This document shows positions 19,761 to 28,373 of a DNA stretch of 43,701 nt, in pieces. The stretch lies in the NCBI RefSeq assembly GCF_000298215.1, contig NZ_BAHD01000057.1:1-43701 (forward strand), given 5' to 3'. How positions within the stretch are numbered: the stretch's first letter is position 1; every line of letters begins with the position of its first letter. The position numbers and the translations under genes were made by a program. This stretch comes from Kineosphaera limosa NBRC 100340 (lineage in GTDB: Bacteria > Actinomycetota > Actinomycetes > Actinomycetales > Dermatophilaceae). Under the pieces are notes generated by a model. The model saw nothing but the letters and a program-made list of their open reading frames with translations, had not been told where the DNA came from and searched no databases.

Positions 19761-19967
19761 TCAGCGGCGTTTGGTGGCGGTGACGAAGAGGCGCCAGCCG
19801 AAGAACGTGAACGCGGCCGCGGCCAGGGAGGCCAGCAGCAGGTTGCCTCGGTTGAACTGGTCGACGCCGAACACCGCGGCGAGCACCATCATGACGATCG
19901 CGCCCGCCCAGAAGTCGCGCCCTGCCTCGAAGACCGAGCGGCGCGGCCGACGTTGCCGGTCACGCAT
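19761..19967 (-). CDS. Small two-helix membrane protein
   Basis: A 68-residue protein with an Arg-rich N terminus (MRDRQRRPRRS), two hydrophobic segments (~21-35 and ~43-63) and a Lys/Arg end. It begins 21 bases after the malic enzyme stop on the same strand, with AGGTCGAG upstream of the ATG, so it is probably the second gene of that transcript. I do not recognise a named family. Confidence 0.7.
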   Translation of the reverse strand: MRDRQRRPRRSVFEAGRDFWAGAIVMMVLAAVFGVDQFNRGNLLLASLAAAAFTFFGWRLFVTATKRR

Positions 19968-19988
19968 GGCTCGACCTGGCCCGCGTGC

Positions 19989-21395
19989 TCATGGCCGGCA
20001 GACGCCGTCTTCGCGGGCCGCGTGGGCCGCCGCGGCCGCCACCGCGGGGGCCACGCGGGGGTCGAAGACCGACGGCACGATGTAGTCGGGCCGCACCGCA
20101 TCGCCGACGACCTCCGCGATGGCCACCGCCGCCGCCGACTTCATCGACTCCGTGATCTTGCGCGCCCGGGCGTCGAACGCCCCCCGGAACATGCCCGGGA
20201 ACGCCAGCACGTTGTTGATCTGGTTCGGGAAGTCGCTGCGACCCGTCGCAATGACCGCGGCGATGTCCGCGATGAGCTCGGGGCGGATCTCCGGGTTCGG
20301 GTTCGCCATCGCGAACACGATCGGGTCCGTGGCCATCGACTTCACGTCGTCGACCGTCAGCAGGTCGGGTCCGGCCAAGCCGATGAACGCGTCCGCGCCC
20401 GCGATGACGTCGGTGATGGTGCCCGCCAACCGGTCCGGGTTGGTGTTACCCGCGAACCACTGCTTACTGGCGTTGAGGTCTTCTCGGCCGGTGTGCACCG
20501 CGCCCCGACGATCGACCCCGACGATATTGCGGACCCCGGCGGCCATGAGCATCTTGCTCACCGCGACCCCGGCCGCCCCGACGCCGGCCACGACGACCTT
20601 GAGGTCTTCGTGCTTCTTGTCCACCAGCCGTAGCGCGTTGTGCAGGGCGGCGACCGTGACGATCGCCGTGCCGTGCTGGTCGTCGTGAAACACCGGAATG
20701 TCCAGCGCCGCCACCAGCCGGTCCTCGATGTCGAACGCCCCTGGCGCCGCGATGTCCTCCAGGTTGATGCCGCCGAAGGTCGGCGCCAACGCCGTGACGA
20801 TCGCCACGATCTCGTCGGGGTCCTTGGTGTCCACGCAGATCGGGAACGCATCGACGCCCCCGAAGTGCTTGAACAGCATCGCCTTGCCCTCCATCACGGG
20901 CATCGCCGCCTCGGGCCCGATGTCGCCCAGGCCGAGCACCGCCGTGCCGTCGGAGACGATCGCCACCGTGTTCTTGCGGATCGTGTACTCGTAGCTGACG
21001 TCGGTGTCCCGCGCAATCTCCATGCAGACCCGTGCGACCCCAGGCGTGTACGCCATCGCCAGGTCGTCCTGATCGTTCAACGGCGACGACGGCACCACCT
21101 CGATCTTGCCGCCGCGGTGCATGACGTGCGTGCGGTCGTGCCACTCCAGCACCTCGACATCGGGCAGCGCGTCGATGGCCGCCCGCACCTGCTGCTGATG
21201 GGTCTCGCTGCCGCAGTAGACGACGATCTCGTCGGTCAGGTGCGAGCCGGTGACGACGAAGCCCTCCAGCCCGACGATGTTGGCGCCGACATCCCCGATC
21301 GCCACGGCCAGACGACCCAGCGTGCCCGGACGGTTCACCATCCGAACGCGCACGCGAACGGAGTAGGCAGGGGTGGGCGTAGGCGTCATCGACAT
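19989..21395 (-). CDS. Malic enzyme with N-terminal ACT domain
   Basis: A 468-residue oxidative malate decarboxylase (malate to pyruvate + CO2, NAD(P) dependent). Residues ~11-85 form an ACT domain (VRVRMVNRPGTLGRLAVAIGDVGANIVGLEG), an amino-acid-binding regulatory module found on malic enzymes of actinobacteria. The catalytic part has YTPGVARVC (Y116), GLGDIGPEAAMPVMEGKA (K171), INLEDIAAPGAF, PVFHDDQHGTAIV and the nucleotide fold VVVAGVGAAGVAVSKML. It has no phosphotransacetylase domain. Two close ATGs exist; the first is chosen because a TAGCCT -10 box lies 6 bases before it and no ribosome site is seen, so the message may be leaderless. Confidence 0.94.
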   Translation of the reverse strand: MSMTPTPTPAYSVRVRVRMVNRPGTLGRLAVAIGDVGANIVGLEGFVVTGSHLTDEIVVYCGSETHQQQVRAAIDALPDVEVLEWHDRTHVMHRGGKIEVVPSSPLNDQDDLAMAYTPGVARVCMEIARDTDVSYEYTIRKNTVAIVSDGTAVLGLGDIGPEAAMPVMEGKAMLFKHFGGVDAFPICVDTKDPDEIVAIVTALAPTFGGINLEDIAAPGAFDIEDRLVAALDIPVFHDDQHGTAIVTVAALHNALRLVDKKHEDLKVVVAGVGAAGVAVSKMLMAAGVRNIVGVDRRGAVHTGREDLNASKQWFAGNTNPDRLAGTITDVIAGADAFIGLAGPDLLTVDDVKSMATDPIVFAMANPNPEIRPELIADIAAVIATGRSDFPNQINNVLAFPGMFRGAFDARARKITESMKSAAAVAIAEVVGDAVRPDYIVPSVFDPRVAPAVAAAAAHAAREDGVCRP

Positions 21396-21401
21396 ACCCG
21401 C

Positions 21402-21407
21402 AGGCTA
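21402..21407 (-). promoter_or_regulatory. Predicted leaderless -10 box of the malic enzyme gene
   Basis: Minus-strand TAGCCT ends 6 bases before the ATG, identical in sequence and spacing to the box before dcd. No Shine-Dalgarno sequence lies between. Confidence 0.55.
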
Positions 21408-21446
21408 CGCGGCGCCGGGGCGTCGGCTGCGCGCGGCTCCCCGGGT

Positions 21447-21890
21447 TCAGGCCGCTTCGGCGTGCAGCGGGAACGCCGCTGCACGATGCGCGAGGACCCC
21501 CGTCGGCGTCGCGATCGCCAGCCCGTCGAGACGGATGCCGTGCCCCTCGCAGACGTCCCGCAGCACCGATGCCGTCTGGTGATCGTTGCCGATCGGCGCC
21601 GCGCGGCCCCGCCGCGCCAGCACGGCCACGAGATCACGAATGCCCAGATCGGCCAGGTGGCCCAGGAGGGTCTGCAGGCAGCGCCGCTGCTCCGCAGCCG
21701 TGGCGTCGAAATCCCACTGGTCGATGGCGACCGACTGGATCAGCTGCACGCGCGCATCGCACAGCAGCAGGTAGAGGCAGCCGGCGTAGCGGCTCGCGTC
21801 GGAGGCGAAGAGGTCGACGGCGTCGGCGAAGATGTCGGGATCGGTCAGGGGACGGTCCGCCCAACCGCTGGGCAAGTGCTCGAAAGTCAT
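21447..21890 (-). CDS. Hypothetical protein
   Basis: A 147-residue soluble protein from the ATG at 21890 (MTFEHLPSGWADRPLTDPDIFADAVDLF). It has a hydrophobic core strand, YAGCLYLLLCDARVQLIQSVAIDQWDF, and a helix-strand pattern in LGHLADLGIRDLVAVLARRG, suggesting an alpha/beta fold. I do not recognise a family, although the central segment resembles DUF4192-like proteins loosely. The 15 codons upstream in frame look non-coding. It lies between the malic enzyme and cbiX-like genes on the same strand with gaps of 51 and 131 bases. Confidence 0.6.
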   Translation of the reverse strand: MTFEHLPSGWADRPLTDPDIFADAVDLFASDASRYAGCLYLLLCDARVQLIQSVAIDQWDFDATAAEQRRCLQTLLGHLADLGIRDLVAVLARRGRAAPIGNDHQTASVLRDVCEGHGIRLDGLAIATPTGVLAHRAAAFPLHAEAA

Positions 21891-21933
21891 GCCTGACACT
21901 GTGGCCGCAAACCCGTGGGACGCGTCGGCGAGC

Positions 21934-21981
21934 ATCCACAGCCCTGTCCGATTCGCTCGCGGGCGGGCCGGGCCTGTGGAT
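21934..21981. repeat. Inverted repeat ATCCACAG / CTGTGGAT downstream of the cbiX-like gene
   Basis: Perfect 8-base arms at 21934-21941 and 21974-21981 with a 32-base GC-rich spacer. It follows the end of the sulfate-assimilation genes by ~40 bases, so it may act as a 3' structure. There is no T-tract on either strand. The arms partly resemble DnaA boxes but lack the first two bases. Confidence 0.55.
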
Positions 21982-22021
21982 GAGGGTCCGGCGTCGGCCG
22001 GGGCGAGGCCGACCAGGCCGG

Positions 22022-22771
22022 TTACGGCACCGGCGTCAGCGCGGAGTGTTCCCGGGCTATCCGGGTGCAGACGAGGTCGACGATGCGGGAGTCGGCGGCG
22101 AGGGTGTCGCCGGCGGCCTCGATCCCGAGTTCGGCGGCTCGGCGCAGCCCGGCGTCCAGCAGCAACCCCGGAGCGAGGAACCAGGGCACCACCCCGGGAT
22201 TTCGCGCGCCCCGCAGACCCACGGCAGCCACCGCCGCCTCGACATCGGGACCACGGGTGACGAACGCCGCCACCACTGGCACCTCGAGGGCGAACCCGAG
22301 CCGCTCGGCGACCTGCGCCGCCTCCGCGTTGGCGCTCTCGTGCGACGAGCCGGTGCCGAGCAGGATGATCGAGTCGTGCCCGGCCGCTCGCAGCGCCTGG
22401 GCGCGCGCCGCCACCGCCGCGTCGAGCAGCGGGTGCGGGCCCAGCACCGGACTGATCCGCGCGTGCAGGTCGACCCGGTCCGCCAACGCCGCGCCGACCC
22501 GGCCCGGCAGGTCCTCACGGGCGTGGAAGGCCGTCGCCAGCAGCAGCGGCACGACGATCACCTCGCCGGTCAGCTGCGCCAGCACGTCCTCCAGCAGCGG
22601 CTGCGACAGCTCCAAGAAGGCCAGCTCGACCCGCGGGGCGGGCTCGTCGCGCAGGCACGCCTCGGCGGTCACGGAGACGGCGACGCGGTCACGTAGGTCG
22701 CGCAGGGCCGCCGCCGACCGGGGGTCGCGGCTGCCGTGCCCGACGAGCAGCACGCTCAGGGACTCAGCCAC
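22022..22771 (-). CDS. CbiX-like sirohydrochlorin chelatase
   Basis: A 249-residue protein of the CbiX/SirB class that inserts metal (here probably iron) into sirohydrochlorin to make siroheme. The N-terminal half has LSVLLVGHGSRDPRSAAAL with H12 and VVPLLLATAFHAREDL, the two family histidines. The second half repeats the fold (IILLGTGSSHESAN; VVPWFLAPGLLLDAG), but its second histidine is absent. The GTG start at 22771 has GGAGGA 7 bases upstream and overlaps the cysN stop, so it is the last gene of the cys operon. Siroheme is the cofactor of the sulfite reductase encoded upstream, which explains its place here. Confidence 0.85.
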   Translation of the reverse strand: MAESLSVLLVGHGSRDPRSAAALRDLRDRVAVSVTAEACLRDEPAPRVELAFLELSQPLLEDVLAQLTGEVIVVPLLLATAFHAREDLPGRVGAALADRVDLHARISPVLGPHPLLDAAVAARAQALRAAGHDSIILLGTGSSHESANAEAAQVAERLGFALEVPVVAAFVTRGPDVEAAVAAVGLRGARNPGVVPWFLAPGLLLDAGLRRAAELGIEAAGDTLAADSRIVDLVCTRIAREHSALTPVP

Positions 22772-24105
22772 TCGTCGTCCTCCACATCGTCGGGCAGGAC
22801 GCCGAATGCCGGCGGGCCGGCCATCCCGGCGGCCAAAGTCCCCCCGGTGTTGGGGTCGATGAGGATGAAGGCACCGGTCTCGCGCAGCCGCACGTAGTCG
22901 TCGACCGCGACCGGCTCGGCCAGCTGCACGGTGACGCGGGCGATGTCGTTGAGCTCGATCGGGCGGCCGTGGGAGACCCACGCGGACTCATCCAGATCCC
23001 AGTGCGCCCCGACCTCCCGCACGATGGCGCGGACCGTCGAGGTGCCGACCCGGGCCAACACCCGGGCGCCGACGACGCCGTGACCCTGCGCCAACCAGCA
23101 CACCGTGCCCTCGATCTCGCGGACCTCCTGCGGCAGCGCCTTGGCGTGGCTGAGCACCTGCCCGCGGCCCACGTCGAGCTCGTCGGCCAGCAGCACGGTG
23201 ACCGACTCGCCCGCGACCGCCCGATCGACCGGCCCCCACGGGGTGTCGATGCCGGTGACCGTCGAACGCAGCCCGCCGGGGGTCACGACGATCTCGTCGC
23301 CGACAGCGATGGTGCCGTCGGCCACACGCCCGGCCAGGCCGCGGTAGTCGGGATGCTCGGGGGTGCGCGGGCGGATGACGAGCTGCACCGGCAGGCGCAG
23401 CGGGCGCTCGTCGGCGTTCTCCGTGAGGTTCTCCAGCAGTTCCAGCAGCGGCGGGTGCGCGCTCCAGGCCGGGCCGGGCTGGACGACACCCTCGCCGGTC
23501 AGCGCCGACACCGCGGCGATCCGAAGGTCGCGCAGCCCCAGGCTCTCGCCCACCTGCGCGACGTCGGCGGCGACGGCGGCGAAGCGCGCCTCGTCCCAAC
23601 CGATCGCGTCCATCTTGTTGACCGCGACGATGACGTGCGGCACCCGCAGCAGCGCCATGACCGCCAAGTGCCGACGGGTCTGCACGCTGACGCCATTGCG
23701 GACGTCGACGAGCACGAGGGCAGCCTGCGCGGTCGAGGCCCCGGTCACGGTGTTGCGCGTGTACTGCGTGTGCCCGGGGGTGTCGGCCAGCACGAAGCTG
23801 CGCCGAGGCGTCGAGAAGTAGCGGTAGGCCACGTCGATCGTGATGCCCTGCTCGCGCTCGGCCCGCAGACCGTCGGTGAGCAGCGCGAGGTCGACCTCGT
23901 CGCTGCCGCGGCGGCGACTCGCGTCCTCAATGGCCTCGTACTGGTCGGCCAGGATCGACTTGGTGTCGTACAGCAGCCGCCCGACGAGGGTCGACTTGCC
24001 GTCGTCGACGGACCCGGCCACCACGAGCCGCAGCTCGCGGCGGTTGGCCGCGGCATCGTCGACGCCGACCGGACCAGCCGTGCTCACAGTGGGGGTCAGC
24101 GACAT
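22756..24105 (-). CDS. cysN: Sulfate adenylyltransferase subunit 1 (GTPase)
   Basis: A 449-residue translation-factor-like GTPase that drives ATP sulfurylase. G motifs are GSVDDGKST (31-39), the DTPGH motif (108-112) and NKMD (163-166), followed by beta-barrel domains (~235-440). Unlike the CysNC fusion of mycobacteria, it carries no APS kinase domain; that is the separate cysC gene. The ATG overlaps the cysD TGA by one base (TGATG), so CysD and CysN are made together for the heterodimer. The C terminus ends with an acidic stretch (DDVEDDEWLSP). Confidence 0.96.
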   Translation of the reverse strand: MSLTPTVSTAGPVGVDDAAANRRELRLVVAGSVDDGKSTLVGRLLYDTKSILADQYEAIEDASRRRGSDEVDLALLTDGLRAEREQGITIDVAYRYFSTPRRSFVLADTPGHTQYTRNTVTGASTAQAALVLVDVRNGVSVQTRRHLAVMALLRVPHVIVAVNKMDAIGWDEARFAAVAADVAQVGESLGLRDLRIAAVSALTGEGVVQPGPAWSAHPPLLELLENLTENADERPLRLPVQLVIRPRTPEHPDYRGLAGRVADGTIAVGDEIVVTPGGLRSTVTGIDTPWGPVDRAVAGESVTVLLADELDVGRGQVLSHAKALPQEVREIEGTVCWLAQGHGVVGARVLARVGTSTVRAIVREVGAHWDLDESAWVSHGRPIELNDIARVTVQLAEPVAVDDYVRLRETGAFILIDPNTGGTLAAGMAGPPAFGVLPDDVEDDEWLSP

Positions 24106-25100
24106 CAGAAGTAGCCCTCTCGCTTGCGGTCTTCCATGGCGGCCTCGGAGAGGCGATCGTCAGCTCGAGTCGCGCCGCGCTCGGTGAGGCGGCTCACCGA
24201 GATCTCGGCGATGACCTCGTCCAGCGTCGTGGCGGTGGAGTCGACGGCGCCGGTGCAGGAGCCGTCGCCGACCGTGCGGTAGCGCACCGTGCGGGTCTGG
24301 AGCGTCTCGTCGTCGCGCGGGCCGAACCACGGGCCGGGGGTCAGCCACATGCCGTCGCGGCGGAACACCTCGCGCTGGTGCGCGTAGTAGATGCTCGGCA
24401 GCTCCACATTGTCCTGGGCGATGTAGCGCCAGACGTCCAGCTCGGTCCAGTTGCTCAGCGGGAACACGCGGGTGTGCTCGCCGGGGGCATGCCGACCGTT
24501 GTACAGCGTCCACAGCTCGGGGCGCTGGCTGCGCGGGTCCCAGCCGCCGAAGGCGTCGCGGATCGAGAAGACCCGCTCCTTGGCGCGCGCCCGGTCCTCG
24601 TCGCGGCGGGCGCCGCCGAGTAACGCGTCGAACTTGTACTGCGTGATTGTGTCAAGCAGCGGGATGGTCTGCAGCGGGTTGCGAGTGCCATCGGGGCGCT
24701 CGACGAGTCGCCCGTCCGCGATCCACTCCTCCACCGCAGCGACGACGAGATTGTGTCCACCCTCTGCCACAACGCGGTCGCGGTACTCGATGACCTCGGC
24801 CAGGTTGTGGCCGGTGTCGACGTGCACGAGGGTGATCGGCAGCGGCGCCGGCGCCAGCGCCTTGCGGGCCAGGTGCAGCAGCACGGCGGAGTCCTTGCCG
24901 CCGCTGAACAGCAGCGCGGGGCGGTCGAACTCGGCGACGACCTCGCGGATGATCTGGATGGCTTCGGCCTCCAGCATGCGCAGCGACAGCTCGAGCGTCG
25001 GCTCGGCGCTCTCGCCGGGCGCCACGGTTTCGGCCGCCTCGGTGGCGGCGCTGGTGGGCTCGGTCGTCGCGCGCTCGGCCGCGCGGGCGGTCAGCGTCAC
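24105..25100 (-). CDS. cysD: Sulfate adenylyltransferase subunit 2
   Basis: A 331-residue PP-loop (N-type ATP pyrophosphatase) enzyme forming adenylyl sulfate from ATP and sulfate. The PP-loop is LLFSGGKDSAVLLHL. Other family motifs are VHVDTGHNLAEVIEYRD, LLGGARRDEDRARAKERVFS, VFPLSNWTELDVWRYI, YYAHQREVFRRDG and the C-terminal MEDRKREGYF. An ~40-residue Ala/Glu/Thr-rich N-terminal extension precedes the usual start. The GTG at 25100 overlaps the cysC stop (GTGA) and has AAAGGGG 7 bases upstream; the longer open frame lies inside cysC and is rejected. Confidence 0.96.
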   Translation of the reverse strand: MTLTARAAERATTEPTSAATEAAETVAPGESAEPTLELSLRMLEAEAIQIIREVVAEFDRPALLFSGGKDSAVLLHLARKALAPAPLPITLVHVDTGHNLAEVIEYRDRVVAEGGHNLVVAAVEEWIADGRLVERPDGTRNPLQTIPLLDTITQYKFDALLGGARRDEDRARAKERVFSIRDAFGGWDPRSQRPELWTLYNGRHAPGEHTRVFPLSNWTELDVWRYIAQDNVELPSIYYAHQREVFRRDGMWLTPGPWFGPRDDETLQTRTVRYRTVGDGSCTGAVDSTATTLDEVIAEISVSRLTERGATRADDRLSEAAMEDRKREGYF

Positions 25101-25708
25101 AGCAGTCCCCTTTCGGACAACATCTGGTACACGGTCTCGACGTCGGCACCCAGGTCGGAGCCGGTGGTGTCGAGCCGCAGGTCGGGCTCGGCGGGTGCCT
25201 CGTACGGGTCGTCGACCCCCGTCAGGCTCGAGATCTGGCCCGCGGCGTGCTTGGCGTACAGGCCCTTGACGTCGCGGCGGGCGCACTCGTCGACCGGGGT
25301 AGCGACGTGCACCTCCAGGTAGGCGGTGCCGTCGGCCGCGTGACCGGCGCGCACGGCCGCGCGCGTCTGCTCGTACGGCGCGATGACCGGCACGAGCGCG
25401 ACGACGCCGTTGCGGGCGAGCAGCCGGGCCAGGTAGCCGACCCGGCCGACGTGGGCGTCGCGGTCGGCGCGGCTGAACCCCAGTCCCGGAGAGAGCGCCT
25501 CGCGCAGTTCATCGCCGTCGAGCACCTCGACGGCCCGGCCCTCCTCGCGCAGCCGGTCGGCCAGCGCGTAGGAGATCGTCGACTTGCCGGCCCCGGAGAG
25601 ACCGGTGAGCCACACGGTGACGCCTGGCCCCGCCGGCCGCGCCGCCTGCACCTGGGCGTCGGCGATCGCGGCGATCGTCAGCGCGTCGGCGCCCCCGACC
25701 CCGCTCAT
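25097..25708 (-). CDS. cysC: Adenylyl-sulfate kinase
   Basis: A 203-residue P-loop kinase phosphorylating APS to PAPS. The P-loop is GLSGAGKST (36-44), followed by EVLDGDELREALSPGLGFSRADRDAHVGRVGYLARLLARNGVVALVPVIAPY, VDECARRDVKGLYAKH and DDPYEAPAEPDLRLDT. The ATG at 25708 overlaps the cysH TGA (ATGA); another in-frame ATG five codons earlier is possible. Since the adjacent CysH is an iron-sulfur APS reductase, PAPS may not be on the reductive path, and CysC may serve sulfation instead. That is inference. Confidence 0.94.
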   Translation of the reverse strand: MSGVGGADALTIAAIADAQVQAARPAGPGVTVWLTGLSGAGKSTISYALADRLREEGRAVEVLDGDELREALSPGLGFSRADRDAHVGRVGYLARLLARNGVVALVPVIAPYEQTRAAVRAGHAADGTAYLEVHVATPVDECARRDVKGLYAKHAAGQISSLTGVDDPYEAPAEPDLRLDTTGSDLGADVETVYQMLSERGLL

Positions 25709-26460
25709 CGGTGGATCCCGCATTCGATCTTGGCGGTGCCGGCCCAGCGGCCCGCGCGGGCGTCTTCGCCGGGCAGCACCTTGCGGGTGCAAGGGGCGCA
25801 GCCGATCGACGGATAGCCCTGGGCCACCAGCGGATTGACGATGACGTCGTGCTCGGCGACGTACGCCGCGACATCCGCGTCGCTCCAGCCGGCCAGGGGC
25901 GCGATCTTGACCCGCTGGCGGCGGGCGTCGAACGCGATCTGCCGGGTGCCGGCGCGAGTGACCGCCTCGGCGCGGCGCAGACCCGTGGCCCACGCCTCGT
26001 AGTTCTCCATCGCCTCGTCCAGCGGAGTCTCCTTGCGCAGCAAGCAGCACAGGTCGGGGTTGCTGGCGAACAGGTCGGCGCCGTACGCCTCGTCCTGCTC
26101 CGCCGGTGTCTGCTCGGCGCGCAGGTCGATGACGTTGACGGCGTACCGCTCGCGGACGGCGTCGCGCGTGGCCAGAGTTTCGGCGAAGTGGTATCCGGTC
26201 TCCAGAAAGAGCACGTCGGTGCCGGGAGCGACCCGGGCGACCAGGTGCGCGAGCACGGTGTCCTGCATCGAGGCGGTCAGCGCCCAGGTCGGCCCGAAGG
26301 TGGCGGCGGCCCAGGCGATGACGTCGGCGGCGTCGGCATCCCGACCGGGGCCGTTCTTGGTCGGGTTGACGATGCCCAGTTCGGCGATCCCCGCGGCGGC
26401 GATCTCCTCCAGCTCCGCGGCGGAGCGCAGGGGTGATCGCCCTGTGATCTGTGCAGTCAT
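25705..26460 (-). CDS. cysH: Adenylyl-sulfate (APS) reductase, iron-sulfur type
   Basis: A 251-residue thioredoxin-dependent reductase converting adenylyl sulfate to sulfite. The 4Fe-4S ligands typical of the APS-using class are present: CC at 138-139 (PDLCCLLRK) and CxxC at 221/224 (GCAPCTR). The catalytic C-terminal cysteine is C247 in ECGIHR. VLFLETGYHFAETL and IAPLAGWSDADVAAY are also typical. PAPS-specific reductases such as that of Escherichia coli lack the four cluster cysteines, so APS is the expected substrate. The ATG has AGGAG 6 bases upstream. It follows the sulfite reductase gene by 84 bases. Confidence 0.95.
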   Translation of the reverse strand: MTAQITGRSPLRSAAELEEIAAAGIAELGIVNPTKNGPGRDADAADVIAWAAATFGPTWALTASMQDTVLAHLVARVAPGTDVLFLETGYHFAETLATRDAVRERYAVNVIDLRAEQTPAEQDEAYGADLFASNPDLCCLLRKETPLDEAMENYEAWATGLRRAEAVTRAGTRQIAFDARRQRVKIAPLAGWSDADVAAYVAEHDVIVNPLVAQGYPSIGCAPCTRKVLPGEDARAGRWAGTAKIECGIHR

Positions 26461-26544
26461 GGTGTCTCCTGGTGGGTGGAGCCTCGTCGCGGCGAGGGTG
26501 GCCGCCGGAGTCGGCGAACCGCGGCCTCGGCCGGCGAACGTCGC

Positions 26545-28266
26545 TCAGACCAGTTGGTCCTCGGGGGCGCGCTGCGCCCACTGTGCGAACCGTTCGCCCG
26601 GCTCGTGACCGTCGGCGTAATGACGCACGACGCGCTCCACGTATTCCGGCAGTTGCTCGGCGGTCACCTTGTGTCCGCGCAGCTTGCGACCGAAACCGGC
26701 GTCCAGCCCGAGGCCGCCGCCCAGGTGCACCTGGAAGCCCTCGACCTGGTTGCCCTCGTCGTCGACGACGATCTGCCCCTTGAGGCCGATGTCGGCGGTC
26801 TGAATGCGCGCGCAGCTGTTCGGGCAACCGTTGATGCCGACGCTGACCGGGTGCTCGAGGTCGAGCTCACCCAGGCGCGACTCCAGCACCCCGACGAGGG
26901 TGGCGGCGCGGGCCTTGGTCTCGACGATCGCCAGCTTGCAGTACTCCAGCCCGGTGCAGGCCAGGGTGCCGCGGCGCCAGGTGGAGGCGCGGGCCCGCGG
27001 GCCGTGCGGCTCGATGGCCTCGATGAGCCCCTCGACCTTCTCGGGGGCGACGTCGAGCACGAGCAGCTTCTGCAGCGGCGTCAGCGTCACGCGATCGGAG
27101 CCGGCGGCGCGCGCGGCCTGCGCGATGGCGGTCAGAATCGTGCCGCTGACCCGCCCCGCGATCGGGGAGAACCCGACGATCTTGAGGCCGTCGGCCTGGT
27201 CGTGCACGCCGACGTAGTCCGGCGGCCGGGCGGGCGCCTGGGCGGCCGGACCGTCGATGAGCTTGCGCTGCAGGTACTCGGTCTCCAGGATCTCCCGCAC
27301 CTTCAGCGCGCCGAGGTCTTGCACGAGGTACTTCAGGCGGGCCTTGTTGCGCAGCCGGCGGTAGCCGTAGTCGCGGAACAGCTGGGTGACGCCGTGCCAG
27401 ACCTCCGGCACCTCCGCCTCCGGAACCCACGCCCCGAGGCGCACGGCCAGGTGGGCGCTGGTCGACAGGCCGCCGCCGACGAGCAGGTCGAAGCCGGGCC
27501 CGTGTTCGGGGTGGACCACCCCGACGAAGCTGATGTCGTTGATCTCGGGCACGGCGTCCCAGTGCCAGCTGACGCTCGACTTGAACTTGCGCGGCAGGTT
27601 CGACAGCGTCGGGTCGCCGATGAAGCGCTCCTTGATCTTCGCGATCGCGGGGCGGGGGTCGATGACCTCGCCGGCGATGACCCCGGCGACGGGGCTGCCG
27701 AGGATGACGCGGGGGCAGTCGCCGCACGCCTCGGTGGTGTCGAGCCCGACGGCCTCGAGGCGCTCCCAGATGGCCGGCACGTCTTCGACGCGCACCCAGT
27801 GGAACTGGATGTTCTGCCGGTCGGTGATGTCGGCGGAGTCGCGGCAGTACGTGGTGGAGATGTCGGCGATGGCCTCGAGCTGAGCCAGGCTCAGCGAGCC
27901 GCCGTCGACGCGCACGCGCATCATGAAGTGGATGTCGTCGAGCTCGTGCGGCTCGAGCTGGGCCGTGCGGCCGCCGTCGATGCCGGGCTTGCGTTGCGTG
28001 TACAGGCCCATCCAACGGAAGCGGCCGCGCAGGTCGTCGCTGGTGATGGAGTCGAAGCCCTCGACGGAGTACTTCTCGATGATGCGGGCGCGGACGTTAA
28101 GCGGGTTGTCCTCGGCCTTGAACTCCTCGTTGTGGTTCAGCGGGTCGGTCTGACCCAGTGCCCACTGGCCCTCGGGGCGGGCGGCCCGACGACCCTTCCC
28201 GGCGGCGCCGGAGCGCGCAGCCGGCGCAGCTCCCGGCGTCACATAATCCTCAGTTGTGATGGCCAT
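26545..28266 (-). CDS. sir: Ferredoxin-dependent sulfite reductase (siroheme, 4Fe-4S)
   Basis: A 573-residue reductase converting sulfite to sulfide with six electrons, related to M. tuberculosis NirA/SirA. Cluster ligands are C437 and C443 (LACTGLEYC) and C481 and C485 (NGCPNSC); C485 should also bind siroheme. The duplicated ferredoxin-like half-domains are visible (DIHFMMRVRVDGG..., ITDRQNIQFHW). Y90 in GLYTQRKPG and C184 in ACGDC lie at the positions of the Tyr-Cys pair reported for NirA. Two ATGs (codons 1 and, out of frame, 5 bases before it) surround the start. There is no Shine-Dalgarno sequence, and a TATAAGCT -10 region is 6-8 bases upstream, suggesting a leaderless message. Confidence 0.95.
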   Translation of the reverse strand: MAITTEDYVTPGAAPAARSGAAGKGRRAARPEGQWALGQTDPLNHNEEFKAEDNPLNVRARIIEKYSVEGFDSITSDDLRGRFRWMGLYTQRKPGIDGGRTAQLEPHELDDIHFMMRVRVDGGSLSLAQLEAIADISTTYCRDSADITDRQNIQFHWVRVEDVPAIWERLEAVGLDTTEACGDCPRVILGSPVAGVIAGEVIDPRPAIAKIKERFIGDPTLSNLPRKFKSSVSWHWDAVPEINDISFVGVVHPEHGPGFDLLVGGGLSTSAHLAVRLGAWVPEAEVPEVWHGVTQLFRDYGYRRLRNKARLKYLVQDLGALKVREILETEYLQRKLIDGPAAQAPARPPDYVGVHDQADGLKIVGFSPIAGRVSGTILTAIAQAARAAGSDRVTLTPLQKLLVLDVAPEKVEGLIEAIEPHGPRARASTWRRGTLACTGLEYCKLAIVETKARAATLVGVLESRLGELDLEHPVSVGINGCPNSCARIQTADIGLKGQIVVDDEGNQVEGFQVHLGGGLGLDAGFGRKLRGHKVTAEQLPEYVERVVRHYADGHEPGERFAQWAQRAPEDQLV

Positions 28267-28272
28267 GACGTG

Positions 28273-28280
28273 AGCTTATA
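28273..28280 (-). promoter_or_regulatory. Predicted leaderless -10 region of the sulfite reductase gene
   Basis: Minus-strand TATAAGCT contains both TATAAG and the TAnnnT hexamer TAAGCT. The latter ends 6 bases before the ATG. No ribosome site is present and no clear -35 is seen. Confidence 0.55.
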
Positions 28281-28373
28281 CAGCCGGAAAATCAGCGCCG
28301 GTTGGTGTCCATCCTTCGGAAGGGCGCTGGTCAACGACGCTGCGCGCACGATAAAGACCGCGCGGAACAGGGA

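Noticed and set aside
21934-21981. DnaA boxes
   Set aside because: Only seven of nine bases of TTATCCACA match in each arm, there are just two in opposite orientation, and no dnaA, dnaN or AT-rich stretch is near.
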